This document shows, piece after piece, positions 1-6,903 of a stretch of DNA of 11,997 nt. A model generated the notes under the pieces. That model did no database searches and had not been told where the DNA came from. It saw only the letters and a list, made by a program, of their open reading frames with translations. The position numbers and the translations under genes were made by a program. Numbering within the stretch: the stretch's first letter is position 1; every line of letters begins with the position of its first letter. The DNA is from an uncultured Lachnospiraceae bacterium (GTDB lineage Bacteria > Bacillota > Clostridia > Lachnospirales > Lachnospiraceae), in NCBI GenBank assembly GCA_910577275.1, contig CAJTMW010000042.1, positions 1 to 11,997 of the forward strand, in the 5' to 3' direction.

Positions 1-383
1 GCCCCGCCGCAGACGCCTGCCCATCTGTCCGGCTGCGCCCATCCTGTCCGCAGGTCATTCAGCACCCACGCCTCATACTCCGGGTCATTTTTCATCGCCT
101 CAAATCCCGCTTCTGAAATATGGATGGAAATGCTCTCCGACATACGGGTCGGGTGCATGGGAATCTGTGAAATTTTTTCATGGATATACTGCTTATATTC
201 ATCCATTGTCATATCCTTTGCTGAAACAGTTCCAGCCTTTCCTGCTTCTGATGCCGTTGTGCTTTTTTCCGCCACCCTGTCACAAAAAGATAAACTTTCA
301 GTCTTGCCGCCCTTTGCTTCATTGTTTTTCAAAAAATTGCTGTATGTCCTTGTCATGTAGCTTACATTGATTGTGTTATTCAT
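1..383 (-). CDS. DUF6033-like hypothetical protein, 3' end beyond window
   Basis: This reading frame stays open for 127 codons from an ATG at 383 to the window edge, so the C-terminus is missing. The start is preceded by AAAGGAG six bases upstream. The protein begins MNNTINVSYMTRTYSNFLKN, has a low-complexity Ser/Ala/Lys linker at about residues 40-58, and then a more conserved-looking part with YKQYIHEKISQIPMHP, ISIHISEAGFEAMKNDPEYE and WVLNDLRTGW. There is no signal peptide or membrane segment. From memory this resembles the DUF6033-type proteins of Lachnospiraceae; I could not run a search and the function is unknown. A sequence matching a sigma-28 (FliA/SigD) minus-10 element lies about 75 bases upstream, which hints at co-expression with motility genes. 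I am sure it is coding, and moderately unsure of the family. Confidence 0.8.
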   Translation of the reverse strand, partial: MNNTINVSYMTRTYSNFLKNNEAKGGKTESLSFCDRVAEKSTTASEAGKAGTVSAKDMTMDEYKQYIHEKISQIPMHPTRMSESISIHISEAGFEAMKNDPEYEAWVLNDLRTGWAQPDRWAGVCGG

Positions 384-453
384 GGTTGCTCCTTTCCTGC
401 CTCAAGCAGTCCTTCCCCCGTGGCAAAACCGCTTATATCAAAACCGCCGTCAC

Positions 454-636
454 TTAATTTATCGGCAGATTTTCTGTTATTTTGGGATGCTGGGAACGAA
501 AGACATATAAAATGGAATGAAATGCATAAATGCAGTACGGCAATTCCCAAAACAGGTCTAAAGTTTTTCGCCATTCGTCCGATATGGGGGGCAGTTTTCT
601 GAATAGGAAAAAAGGGCCTGTGAGCCCTTTCCTCAT
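454..636 (-). CDS. doubtful 60-aa small protein or leader peptide
   Basis: The frame starts at ATG 636 with AAGGAG six bases upstream, a better ribosome binding site than several real genes here have, and encodes a 60-residue protein beginning MRKGLTGPFFLFRKLPP. It has an aromatic, mildly hydrophobic middle (ELPYCIYAFHSILYVF) but no recognisable domain. Codons 2-10 coincide with the hairpin and T-run of a terminator-like structure, so translation would interfere with hairpin formation, as in a ribosome-controlled attenuator. Equally, the frame may be an accident of non-coding repeat DNA. I do not recognise it. Confidence 0.2.
   Translation of the reverse strand: MRKGLTGPFFLFRKLPPISDEWRKTLDLFWELPYCIYAFHSILYVFRSQHPKITENLPIN
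459..484 (-). promoter_or_regulatory. candidate sigma-28 (SigD/FliA) promoter for the gene at 1-383
   Basis: The minus strand reads GCCGATAA at 466-459, an exact match to the sigma-28 minus-10 consensus. Fourteen bases upstream is CAAA (484-481), one base away from the TAAA minus-35 element. Transcription would start near 452 and leave a leader of about 70 bases with AAAGGAG before the ATG at 383. A vegetative TTGACA/TATAAT pair was not obvious in the same stretch. The minus-35 part is imperfect, so this is a candidate only. Confidence 0.42.
606..632 (-). terminator. Rho-independent terminator, minus strand
   Basis: On the minus strand GGAAAGGGC, a six-base loop (TCACAG) and GCCCTTTTTTCC form a stable stem followed by a run of six T. 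It lies about 190 bases after the GH3 stop and ahead of the DUF6033-like gene, so it can end GH3 transcripts. A start codon with a good Shine-Dalgarno sequence sits just before the stem, which leaves open an attenuator role. Confidence 0.6.
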
Positions 637-737
637 TTCTCCTTAATGCAGTTTCAGTAATCGGGAAATATTTTCCCCTAATGCCATTTTTGTGGCAATG
701 GAAGCAAAAGCCGCCTCTATGCCACCGGAGTCAAAGA

Positions 738-784
738 CCCCGCAGCCCGCCGGAGCATATCTGTTGCTCCGGCAAGCTGCGGGG
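738..784. repeat. long GC-rich hairpin, REP-like
   Basis: CCCCGCAGC (738-746) pairs with GCTGCGGGG (776-784), and GCCGGAGCA (749-757) pairs with TGCTCCGGC (765-773), giving 18 base pairs with a 2x2 internal loop and a seven-base apical loop. No clear T-run follows on either strand, so it is a poor intrinsic terminator. It begins 35 bases after the GH3 stop codon. Its GCAAGCTG-CGGGGG edge resembles the hairpin on the other side of the GH3 gene (3196-3231), which suggests a dispersed palindromic repeat that may also protect mRNA 3' ends. Confidence 0.6.
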
Positions 785-818
785 GATAAACCGTTCTATT
801 GCACTCTACACAATCATT

Positions 819-3113
819 TTACACATTCCCAAGCGCCTGATTTAAGGCCGACATCATCTGCTCAATCTGAGCCGCCGCCTCCGCGCCTGCAAAGCTTGCC
901 AGGGATTTCAGGGGCATTCCCTTCATCATCGCCTCCATCATCGCTGCGTCCGTGCCCAGCGGGTTTGCGTTTTCCTCTGCGCCTCCGCCCATCATGCTTC
1001 CCATCTTCTCCTGCATGGACTGCATCATCTGTCCCACAATCGGAGCGGTCACGGGATGCGCCATAAGCTCTCCAAGGGTGGTTGACCCGCTGACATACAG
1101 AGGGGGGCGTTTTGCAGTCTGGAAAGAAAGCTCTCCTTTCAGGGCAATCTCATCGCTGGCGTGTCCCACCAGAACCTCATAGGTGCCGGAAGGCGCATAC
1201 CAGTCGGAAAGTCCCTCATGGTAGAAAGACAACTCTCTCGCGGTCAGGGTAAATTCCACTGTCTTCGTTTCTCCCGGCGCAAGCGCCACCTTGGAAAAGC
1301 CCTTCAGCTCCTTCACCGGTCTCCCTGCCGTTCCGTTTTTGTCGCTGACATAGAGCTGTACCACCTCTTTGCCTGCCAGGCTGCCGGTATTTTTCACGTC
1401 CACGCTCACCTTCACGCTGCCCTCATCGCCAAGGATTTCCGAAGGCATCTTCAAATTGCTGTATTCGTATGTGGTGTAGGACAGACCGTGTCCGAACGCC
1501 CAGCGCACCGGCATCTTTTTCGTGTCATAGTAGCGGTAGCCCACGTAAACGCCCTCCGCATAGTCCACATTCAGCCCGTCTCCCGGGAAATTCAGATAGC
1601 TCGGGTTGTCCTCCAGCTTCACCGGGAAGGTTTCCGCAAGACGGCCGGAGGGATTCACTTCCCCGTAAAGAAGTCTGTCCGCGGCCTCTCCCACGCCCTG
1701 TCCGCCGAGGTACATTTCCAGAACTGCCGCAGCCTTATCCGCCCAGGGAGCTTCTATGGGGCTTCCGTTGTGAAGTACCACAACCGTGTTCGGCTGTACC
1801 TTCAAAACCTCCTCAATCAGCTTGTTCTGGCACGCCGGAAGCTTCATATCCTTCCTGTCGTAGCCCTCGGATTCTATCACGTCGGGAAGTCCGGCAAAAA
1901 TCACCGCAGCCTCCGCTTCCTTCGCCGCATTCACCGCCGCCAAAAGCTCCGCTTCATTCTCCTCGTCCTTATCGGCGGGGAAGCCCTTCACGTAGGATAC
2001 GGCCCTGCCTTTGCTCTTTGCGCTCTCCAATGCTGACGATACCTTGCTTGCGTTGATATGGCTGGAACCGCCGCCCTGATAGCGGGGCTTTTCGGCATAC
2101 TCGCCGATATATACAATCTTTTTATCTCCACTTAAGGGCAGCACGCCGTTGTTTTCCAGAAGCACGGCGCATTCCGTCTCGATTGCCACCGCTTTCTCAT
2201 GGTCTGCGTCCCTGTCGAACACGGCCTCGGGATGGCGGTTATCCGCATAGGAAAATACCACCTTCAAAATATTTTCCACCGCCTTATCGAGAAGCGACTC
2301 GTCCAGATTTCCGTCCTTCACCGCCGCCACAATCTTGGCGTCGTTGACTCCGCCGCTGCCGGGCATTTCCAAATCAAGACCTGCCACGATTCCCTTCACT
2401 CGGTCCGCAACTGCGCCCCAGTCCGTCATCACATAGCCTTCAAATCCCCACTCGTCCCTCAAAATTTCTGTCAGGAGATGACGGTTCTCGGAGGCATAGG
2501 TGCCGTTGATTTTGTTATAGCTGCACATAATCGTCTTTGGCTGGGCTTCCTTCACCGCCGTCTCAAAAGCGGGAAGATAAATTTCCCTGAACGTTCTCTC
2601 CGAGAGATTGGAGGAGCAGCTCATACGGTTAAACTCCTGATTGTTTGCCGCATAGTGCTTCATGCTCGTACCCACGTCCCAGCTCTGTACGCCCTTAATA
2701 TATGCGGCTGCCATTTTGCCCGCAAGGTAGGGGTCCTCCGACAAATACTCGAAATTCCGGCCGCAAAGAGGGCTCCTCTTGATATTGACAGCAGGCCCAA
2801 GGAGCACGCTCAAATCCTCCGCCTGGCATTCCTCGCCAAGAGTCTTTCCCATCTCGTTCATCAGCTCTGTGTCAAAGCTGGAAGCCGTGGCGCAGGCCGC
2901 CGGGAAGCAGACTGCCACAATGCTCTCGCCGATTCCAAGGTGGTCGGCGCTTTCCGGCTGCTTGCGCAGTCCGTGAGGGCCGTCGGATACCATAACCGCC
3001 GGAATCCCAAGGCGTTCCACCGCTTTCAAATGCCAGAAATCCTCGCCGGAACACATACCGGCCTTTTCCTCCAGTGTCATCTCTGAAATGATTTTTTTGA
3101 TGTCTCTTTCCAT
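819..3113 (-). CDS. glycoside hydrolase family 3 beta-glycosidase
   Basis: This 764-residue enzyme should remove terminal beta-linked sugars (beta-glucosidase or beta-xylosidase type) by the retaining mechanism, in the cytoplasm, since no signal peptide is present. The N-terminal GH3 domain (about 1-290) shows SDGPHGLR, GRNFEYLSEDP (118-128), MKHY (151-154) and the nucleophile motif VMTDWG with Asp231. The C-terminal GH3 domain (about 315-545) carries ESEGYDR (414-420), where characterised relatives place the acid/base glutamate. A fibronectin-III-like domain spans about 565-660. A methionine-rich tail (about 675-764, with QMMQSMQEKMGSMMGGG) follows. I chose the ATG at 3113: GH3 homology begins there, AAGGA lies about 10 bases upstream, and the longer frame from 3236 only translates palindromic intergenic DNA. 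The neighbouring AraC gene is the likely regulator. Family certain, substrate unknown. Confidence 0.95.
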   Translation of the reverse strand: MERDIKKIISEMTLEEKAGMCSGEDFWHLKAVERLGIPAVMVSDGPHGLRKQPESADHLGIGESIVAVCFPAACATASSFDTELMNEMGKTLGEECQAEDLSVLLGPAVNIKRSPLCGRNFEYLSEDPYLAGKMAAAYIKGVQSWDVGTSMKHYAANNQEFNRMSCSSNLSERTFREIYLPAFETAVKEAQPKTIMCSYNKINGTYASENRHLLTEILRDEWGFEGYVMTDWGAVADRVKGIVAGLDLEMPGSGGVNDAKIVAAVKDGNLDESLLDKAVENILKVVFSYADNRHPEAVFDRDADHEKAVAIETECAVLLENNGVLPLSGDKKIVYIGEYAEKPRYQGGGSSHINASKVSSALESAKSKGRAVSYVKGFPADKDEENEAELLAAVNAAKEAEAAVIFAGLPDVIESEGYDRKDMKLPACQNKLIEEVLKVQPNTVVVLHNGSPIEAPWADKAAAVLEMYLGGQGVGEAADRLLYGEVNPSGRLAETFPVKLEDNPSYLNFPGDGLNVDYAEGVYVGYRYYDTKKMPVRWAFGHGLSYTTYEYSNLKMPSEILGDEGSVKVSVDVKNTGSLAGKEVVQLYVSDKNGTAGRPVKELKGFSKVALAPGETKTVEFTLTARELSFYHEGLSDWYAPSGTYEVLVGHASDEIALKGELSFQTAKRPPLYVSGSTTLGELMAHPVTAPIVGQMMQSMQEKMGSMMGGGAEENANPLGTDAAMMEAMMKGMPLKSLASFAGAEAAAQIEQMMSALNQALGNV

Positions 3114-3285
3114 TTCACACCCATCCTTCCATAAATTCTGCGGGCAACGAGCCAGGCGGGCATGCTTGCATGCACATTTGGCGACTGCCGCAGGGGTCAA
3201 TCCCCCGCCAGCTTGCTTCGGGGTTGTTGACTTCATTCAGCAATCCCGCGAAACGCGACAGGGTTTGTTGTATATATCAAATTTT
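3114..3285. repeat. GC-rich palindromic intergenic repeat upstream of GH3
   Basis: Several inverted repeats are packed here: GCATGC-TT-GCATGC (3160-3173); GTCAA-T-CCCCG paired with CGGGG-TTG-TTGAC around an AGC-TT-GCT tip (3196-3231); and CGCG-AAA-CGCG (3247-3257). The motif GCAAGCTGGCGGGGG on the minus strand, near the second palindrome, resembles the edge of the hairpin downstream of the same gene (738-784), and both have GTCAA close to CCCCGC. I read this as a REP-like dispersed element, which lies in the leader of the GH3 transcript. Confidence 0.5.
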
Positions 3286-3306
3286 ACATGCTGTCTTGCA
3301 GAATGT
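3286..3306 (-). promoter_or_regulatory. candidate operator between AraC regulator and GH3
   Basis: ACAT-G-CTG, a five-base spacer (TCTTG) and CAG-A-ATGT form a dyad with seven of eight paired positions. It lies 180-190 bases upstream of the GH3 start and about 30 bases after the AraC stop, where an activator site for the hydrolase would be expected. No convincing minus-35/minus-10 pair was found beside it, though GATATATAC (3268-3276 on the minus strand) could serve as a minus-10. Binding by the neighbouring AraC protein is inference. Confidence 0.3.
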
Positions 3307-3337
3307 ATTGCCTGATTTTAACTTTATTTATCTGTTT

Positions 3338-4567
3338 TTAACTTTCCAGAAAATTTTTGTCCACATGAGCTTTCCGGTAGCTTGCCGGCGTCTCCCCGGT
3401 CACCTTCTTAAACACTCTGGTAAAATAACTCTGGGGGGAAAGATTCATATACTCCGCTATCACGGCAATAGAACGGTTTGAATATTTCAGAAGATTACAG
3501 GAAATCTGTACCTTTTCCCGCATCACGTACTCCATCAGCGTCATTCCCGTCTCGCCGGCGAAAATCCGCGAAAGATACACCGGATGCAGCCCCACCGCCC
3601 CGGCAATTTCAGGAACGGAGAGCTTTTCGTAAATATGCGCGGCAATATATTCCCGGCTCTGCTCCACATAACGAGAATTATTATCCGTCTTTTCCACCGC
3701 CTTTCTTCCAAGCCGCATAAATTCCTGAAACGTATAAACCATAGTGCTCTCTATTTCCATCACATCCGCCGCCTTTGAAAGCTTCTGCAGGGCAACGTCG
3801 CTCAGGGCATAGGCCACGTTCTCCTCCACCCCCGCCGCAATGGCATATCTGGTAATCAGGGTAATTCCGCTGACCGCGGCGTATTCCAGGTTCTTTCTGG
3901 GGGATTCCGACATCAGACCCGCTCCCCTTATCACATCCCCAAAAGGATTATCCGTTTTCATCTGCAGGATATTCGTGCCGTCGATGTCCGCTTTCCCCTC
4001 CACGAACCACTTCCACATCTGATTTTCCCGTGCGAAAGAATGGTGTCCCCTGCTGTGTTCCGCCTTCTGGAGCCCATACTCGGATGCCTTGGCTGATATT
4101 TCTCTCTGAAACCGTTCTTTTGCCATTCCGTAGTCGATTTCAATCCCCGTCTCATATTTTTCAGACAGCAGTCCATGCCCAAAAGCTATGGTCTCCTCCA
4201 TTGCCCAGATATTCCCAAGTGGTATCCGGCAGATTTCCCCTTTCACCCCGCGCTTCTTTCCATAGAGACGGTTATCGTATTTCGAGTGCTCCTCAAACAC
4301 CACAGGCCCCCATATCACATAACGCCCGTGGCCATGAAATACGTAATACCAATAGCCCCCGTCGTTATGCATCCTGTACCTGTCTCCTGCTTTTTCCGCC
4401 CCCTGCTCCCGCAAAAGCCCGCTCAGCTCCCGGTCTGAAAGCGCCGGGTCCTGTTCCCCGAAGCCTTCAAAGGGGAGAGCCAGAGGATTCCCGCTTTCGT
4501 CCAGAATCCTGCCCGCCAGAGAATGTAAATGGTAAATATTACTTAAAATAAAAGCCGCTTTGTCCAT
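3338..4567 (-). CDS. AraC-family transcriptional regulator
   Basis: A 409-residue protein whose last ~100 residues form an AraC DNA-binding domain with two helix-turn-helix units: SREYIAAHIYEKLSVPEIAG...HPVYLSRIF and then NRSIAVIAEYMNLSPQSYFTRVFKKVTGETPASYR, the classical family signature. The N-terminal ~250 residues contain no cupin motif that I can recognise; they include an aromatic stretch (GGYWYYVFHGHGRYVIWGP, about 70-88) typical of the long sensor regions of carbohydrate regulators in gut Clostridia. ATG at 4567 follows GAGG eight bases upstream. The gene is directly upstream of, and co-directional with, the GH3 hydrolase, so it probably senses a sugar related to the GH3 substrate and activates that gene. 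The effector is unknown. Confidence 0.9.
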   Translation of the reverse strand: MDKAAFILSNIYHLHSLAGRILDESGNPLALPFEGFGEQDPALSDRELSGLLREQGAEKAGDRYRMHNDGGYWYYVFHGHGRYVIWGPVVFEEHSKYDNRLYGKKRGVKGEICRIPLGNIWAMEETIAFGHGLLSEKYETGIEIDYGMAKERFQREISAKASEYGLQKAEHSRGHHSFARENQMWKWFVEGKADIDGTNILQMKTDNPFGDVIRGAGLMSESPRKNLEYAAVSGITLITRYAIAAGVEENVAYALSDVALQKLSKAADVMEIESTMVYTFQEFMRLGRKAVEKTDNNSRYVEQSREYIAAHIYEKLSVPEIAGAVGLHPVYLSRIFAGETGMTLMEYVMREKVQISCNLLKYSNRSIAVIAEYMNLSPQSYFTRVFKKVTGETPASYRKAHVDKNFLES

Positions 4568-4610
4568 TGTATGCCCTCGTTTCCTGTTTTCAAAAAACCG
4601 GTATACTCAA

Positions 4611-4639
4611 ATCATAGACCAAGTGGCTTAAAAAGGAAA
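4611..4639 (-). promoter_or_regulatory. candidate promoter of the AraC gene
   Basis: On the minus strand TTTCCT (4639-4634) and TATGAT (4616-4611) are separated by 17 bases, with the start codon 44 bases downstream. The minus-10 matches the vegetative consensus at five of six positions, the minus-35 only at three. It sits in the 79-bp gap after the ABC permease stop, where I see no terminator, so some read-through from the exporter operon is possible. Confidence 0.35.
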
Positions 4640-4646
4640 CTGTTTT

Positions 4647-6902
4647 CTACTCTCTGTTTTTCAGCGCCTGCGCCGGAAGAATCCCGTTTACCTTTCTCAT
4701 AAGAAGCGGCATGCTCACCAGATACAGCGCAAGGATTGCTCCGTAAAGCCCCGCGTACATCCGCCAGCTAAAGGAAAGATTCAAGCCCACCGCCACGTTG
4801 GCTGTCAGATAGGGATATACGGCGTCCACAATGGCTTTCGACAGCGGTATCCCCACAGCCGCGCCTGCCGCCACGACCACAAAATTGCCGTCCAGATAAA
4901 GCCTTCGGATTTCATTTTTTCGGTAGCCGAAAATTTTCATCATGGCAACGGAGGAAGCGCAGCGGTCAATCATCACTTTCAGCATCAGGTACATGACCAC
5001 GAGGAAAACCAGAGCTGAGACGAGGGTTACCATCCGAATCATGGGCCACATCTTCTCCGTAAAGACGGCCGCGCTCTTTTCCACCGCCGCCTTTGAAGCC
5101 GTGGCGTAGAGCCTGCCGGAATCGATTTCCAGCGCCCGGGACGCAAACACCATGTTGTAGTAGTCCTCTTTCACCCCCATCAGCTCCCTCAGGCTGCCGA
5201 TATCCATAAAAGCGGTCATTCCCGCAGAATAAGGCACAATCCCGTCCACGGTAAAGGCGTATCTTTTCTCCTTGTCCTCATCATTCAATATCAGGTCGTC
5301 CCCCGCCTTTAAGCCGTATTTGTCCGCCATGGCCGAGGAGACCAGCACACGGCTCTGCCCCCGCTCCACCGGCGCGTCAAAATACGGATTTTCCGGGGAA
5401 ATGCCGAGAAGCAGCACGTCAAAATTGTACCCCATCGCTTCTTTTTTCAGCGTCACGCCATAGGCCGCTTCTCCGCCCTCCGGCGCCGTTTCCTCCGGGT
5501 ATTTGTAAGTGTACAGGTATTCGTATCTGGTATCCGCCACGCTGTCCGTCTTTACATGCCTGCACAGCACGTAACAGTCAAGGCCAATCATACAGACCAG
5601 CAGCGCAAGAAACATCCCCAGAAACACAGTGAATGCCGTCCGCTTTTCCCTCAGAAAATGCCGGATTCTGAAAGCGTGGAGAAAGTCCGCCTCCCCAAGG
5701 TCCGCCGCCTTTACCTTTGCCCCCTTCTGCTCCCTGCGGATAAGGGCGAGGGCGGGCTTTTTCAGCTTTCCGTAAATAACCGGCAGATTCGTCAGCACCG
5801 CCGCGGCAGGAGGCATGAAAATACCATAAAAAAATAAATACGGCTGATATGCCACGGAAAAATCCGGTAGGGAAAAATAGCTGTATGTCTCCCTCATCTG
5901 CCCCTTTACACCGAAACTGCTGTAACCCATCACCGTGCCGATTATTCCCGCTGTCAGGGCAAGCGCAGCCGGCAGAAAAAGATAGTGACACAGCAGCTCC
6001 TTTCTTTTCACCCCCAGAGCGTACAATGTCCCGATGGCCTCCGACTCCCGCTCTATGGTATGGACTGCATAAACGGAGATGACATAGGAAAGCAAAAGGA
6101 GAACCAGCACGCCCGCAAAAAGCCCCGTGGCCTTGTTGATGACCACATCGTCCGCCGCGCCGCCGATGCGGATATTGTCCTTTGCCGGTAAAAACCTCGT
6201 CAGGGCGGGAAGTCCGCTATCGGAAACCAGTCCCTGCAGCAGCTCTTTCAGCTCCCTGTCTGTGAGCCTGCCGTTTAAGAGATACGCATATACATATTCC
6301 TCCGACTGCAGGCTGCCCCCTTCCCTTTTCAGCCGTTCATAATCGGCGTCCCTCACAAAAGCGGTTCCAAACTGACTGCTGTCTGCCACATTGTCCGACA
6401 GATTTCGGTAAGGCGCGTCGTAATCCGGCGTGGTTCCGATTCCGCATATGAGAAAGGAGTGTCCGCCCGCCTGTATTTCATCTCCTACAGAAATGCCCTG
6501 CTCCTCGCAATAACGTTTTTCCAGAAGAATTTCCCCAGCCTTTTGGGGGAGCCTGCCTGCATCCGCCTGGGCCCTGTCGATTTCCCGCCGCATTTGTGAC
6601 ACACGCAGTATGGAGCCGTCCCCGGCCTCATAATCCAGATAAAAATGCTCCTCAAGGGTAATCCCGGCTTTTGTAAGCGTTTCTTTTTCTGTATCGCTCA
6701 GCGGCATGAACAGACCAAACTGGCCGTCCTCCACCGACTGCTCCTGCGCGGCGGCGGCGCTTCCCAGCATCACGGTATCTGCCGCGGCAACCAGACTGAT
6801 AACAATATACATCCCGAGTATAATCATAAGCCCCAATGCCAGATAACGTGACAGGTTTTCCCTTAAATCCCGTAAAATCCGTTTTCGTAATATTTTCTGC
6901 AT
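4647..6902 (-). CDS. ABC transporter permease, FtsX/MacB-like
   Basis: This 751-residue membrane protein is the permease of the ABC exporter encoded with the adjacent ATPase. About eight membrane segments can be read: one near the N-terminus (about 19-40), three around 260-375, one at about 425-447, and three in the last ~130 residues (about 625-735). The two FtsX-like cores are recognisable by LSYVISVYAVHTIERESEAIGTLYALGVKRKEL and by MYLMLKVMIDRCASSVAMMKIFGYRKNEIRRLY. Large extracytoplasmic domains lie between segment 1 and 2 and between 5 and 6. ATG 6902 is one base after the ATPase stop (TAAAATG), with GGAGGA inside the ATPase 3' end, so the genes are translationally coupled. The TetR control suggests export of, or defence against, a toxic compound or peptide; the substrate cannot be read from sequence. 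Confidence 0.93.
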   Translation of the reverse strand: MQKILRKRILRDLRENLSRYLALGLMIILGMYIVISLVAAADTVMLGSAAAAQEQSVEDGQFGLFMPLSDTEKETLTKAGITLEEHFYLDYEAGDGSILRVSQMRREIDRAQADAGRLPQKAGEILLEKRYCEEQGISVGDEIQAGGHSFLICGIGTTPDYDAPYRNLSDNVADSSQFGTAFVRDADYERLKREGGSLQSEEYVYAYLLNGRLTDRELKELLQGLVSDSGLPALTRFLPAKDNIRIGGAADDVVINKATGLFAGVLVLLLLSYVISVYAVHTIERESEAIGTLYALGVKRKELLCHYLFLPAALALTAGIIGTVMGYSSFGVKGQMRETYSYFSLPDFSVAYQPYLFFYGIFMPPAAAVLTNLPVIYGKLKKPALALIRREQKGAKVKAADLGEADFLHAFRIRHFLREKRTAFTVFLGMFLALLVCMIGLDCYVLCRHVKTDSVADTRYEYLYTYKYPEETAPEGGEAAYGVTLKKEAMGYNFDVLLLGISPENPYFDAPVERGQSRVLVSSAMADKYGLKAGDDLILNDEDKEKRYAFTVDGIVPYSAGMTAFMDIGSLRELMGVKEDYYNMVFASRALEIDSGRLYATASKAAVEKSAAVFTEKMWPMIRMVTLVSALVFLVVMYLMLKVMIDRCASSVAMMKIFGYRKNEIRRLYLDGNFVVVAAGAAVGIPLSKAIVDAVYPYLTANVAVGLNLSFSWRMYAGLYGAILALYLVSMPLLMRKVNGILPAQALKNRE

Positions 6903-6903
6903 T

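Larger units (their letters stand above)
384..818. other. intergenic stretch with hairpins and short doubtful reading frames
   Basis: No firm gene is visible in these 435 bases between the GH3 stop and the DUF6033-like gene. The minus strand holds a long GC-rich hairpin (738-784), a terminator-like hairpin (606-632), a short palindrome GGGAAA-TAT-TTTCCC (663-677) and the candidate sigma-28 promoter (459-484). Three overlapping minus-strand frames are open: about 50 codons ending in ISRLLKLH just before 640, a 60-codon frame 636-454 with AAGGAG before its ATG, and a 64-codon frame 574-380 that overlaps the next start as ATGA. Because the first ten codons of the 60-codon frame are the terminator hairpin itself, I regard these frames as unproven. 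Confidence 0.6.

Noticed and set aside
380..574. 64-codon minus-strand frame that overlaps the start of the 1-383 gene as ATGA and has a hydrophobic N-terminal stretch.
   Set aside because: No proper ribosome site precedes ATG 574, it overlaps another open frame with a better one, and the candidate sigma-28 promoter lies inside it; I could not support it as a gene.
692..1066. 124-codon plus-strand frame.
   Set aside because: It lies across the hairpin and antisense to the GH3 tail; Pro/Ser-rich composition is that of a complementary-strand shadow.
1161..2036. 291-codon plus-strand frame within the GH3 gene, and similarly 2199-3086.
   Set aside because: Both are antisense to a clearly conserved GH3 coding sequence, rich in His/Arg/Leu as expected for shadows, and without ribosome sites that I could support.
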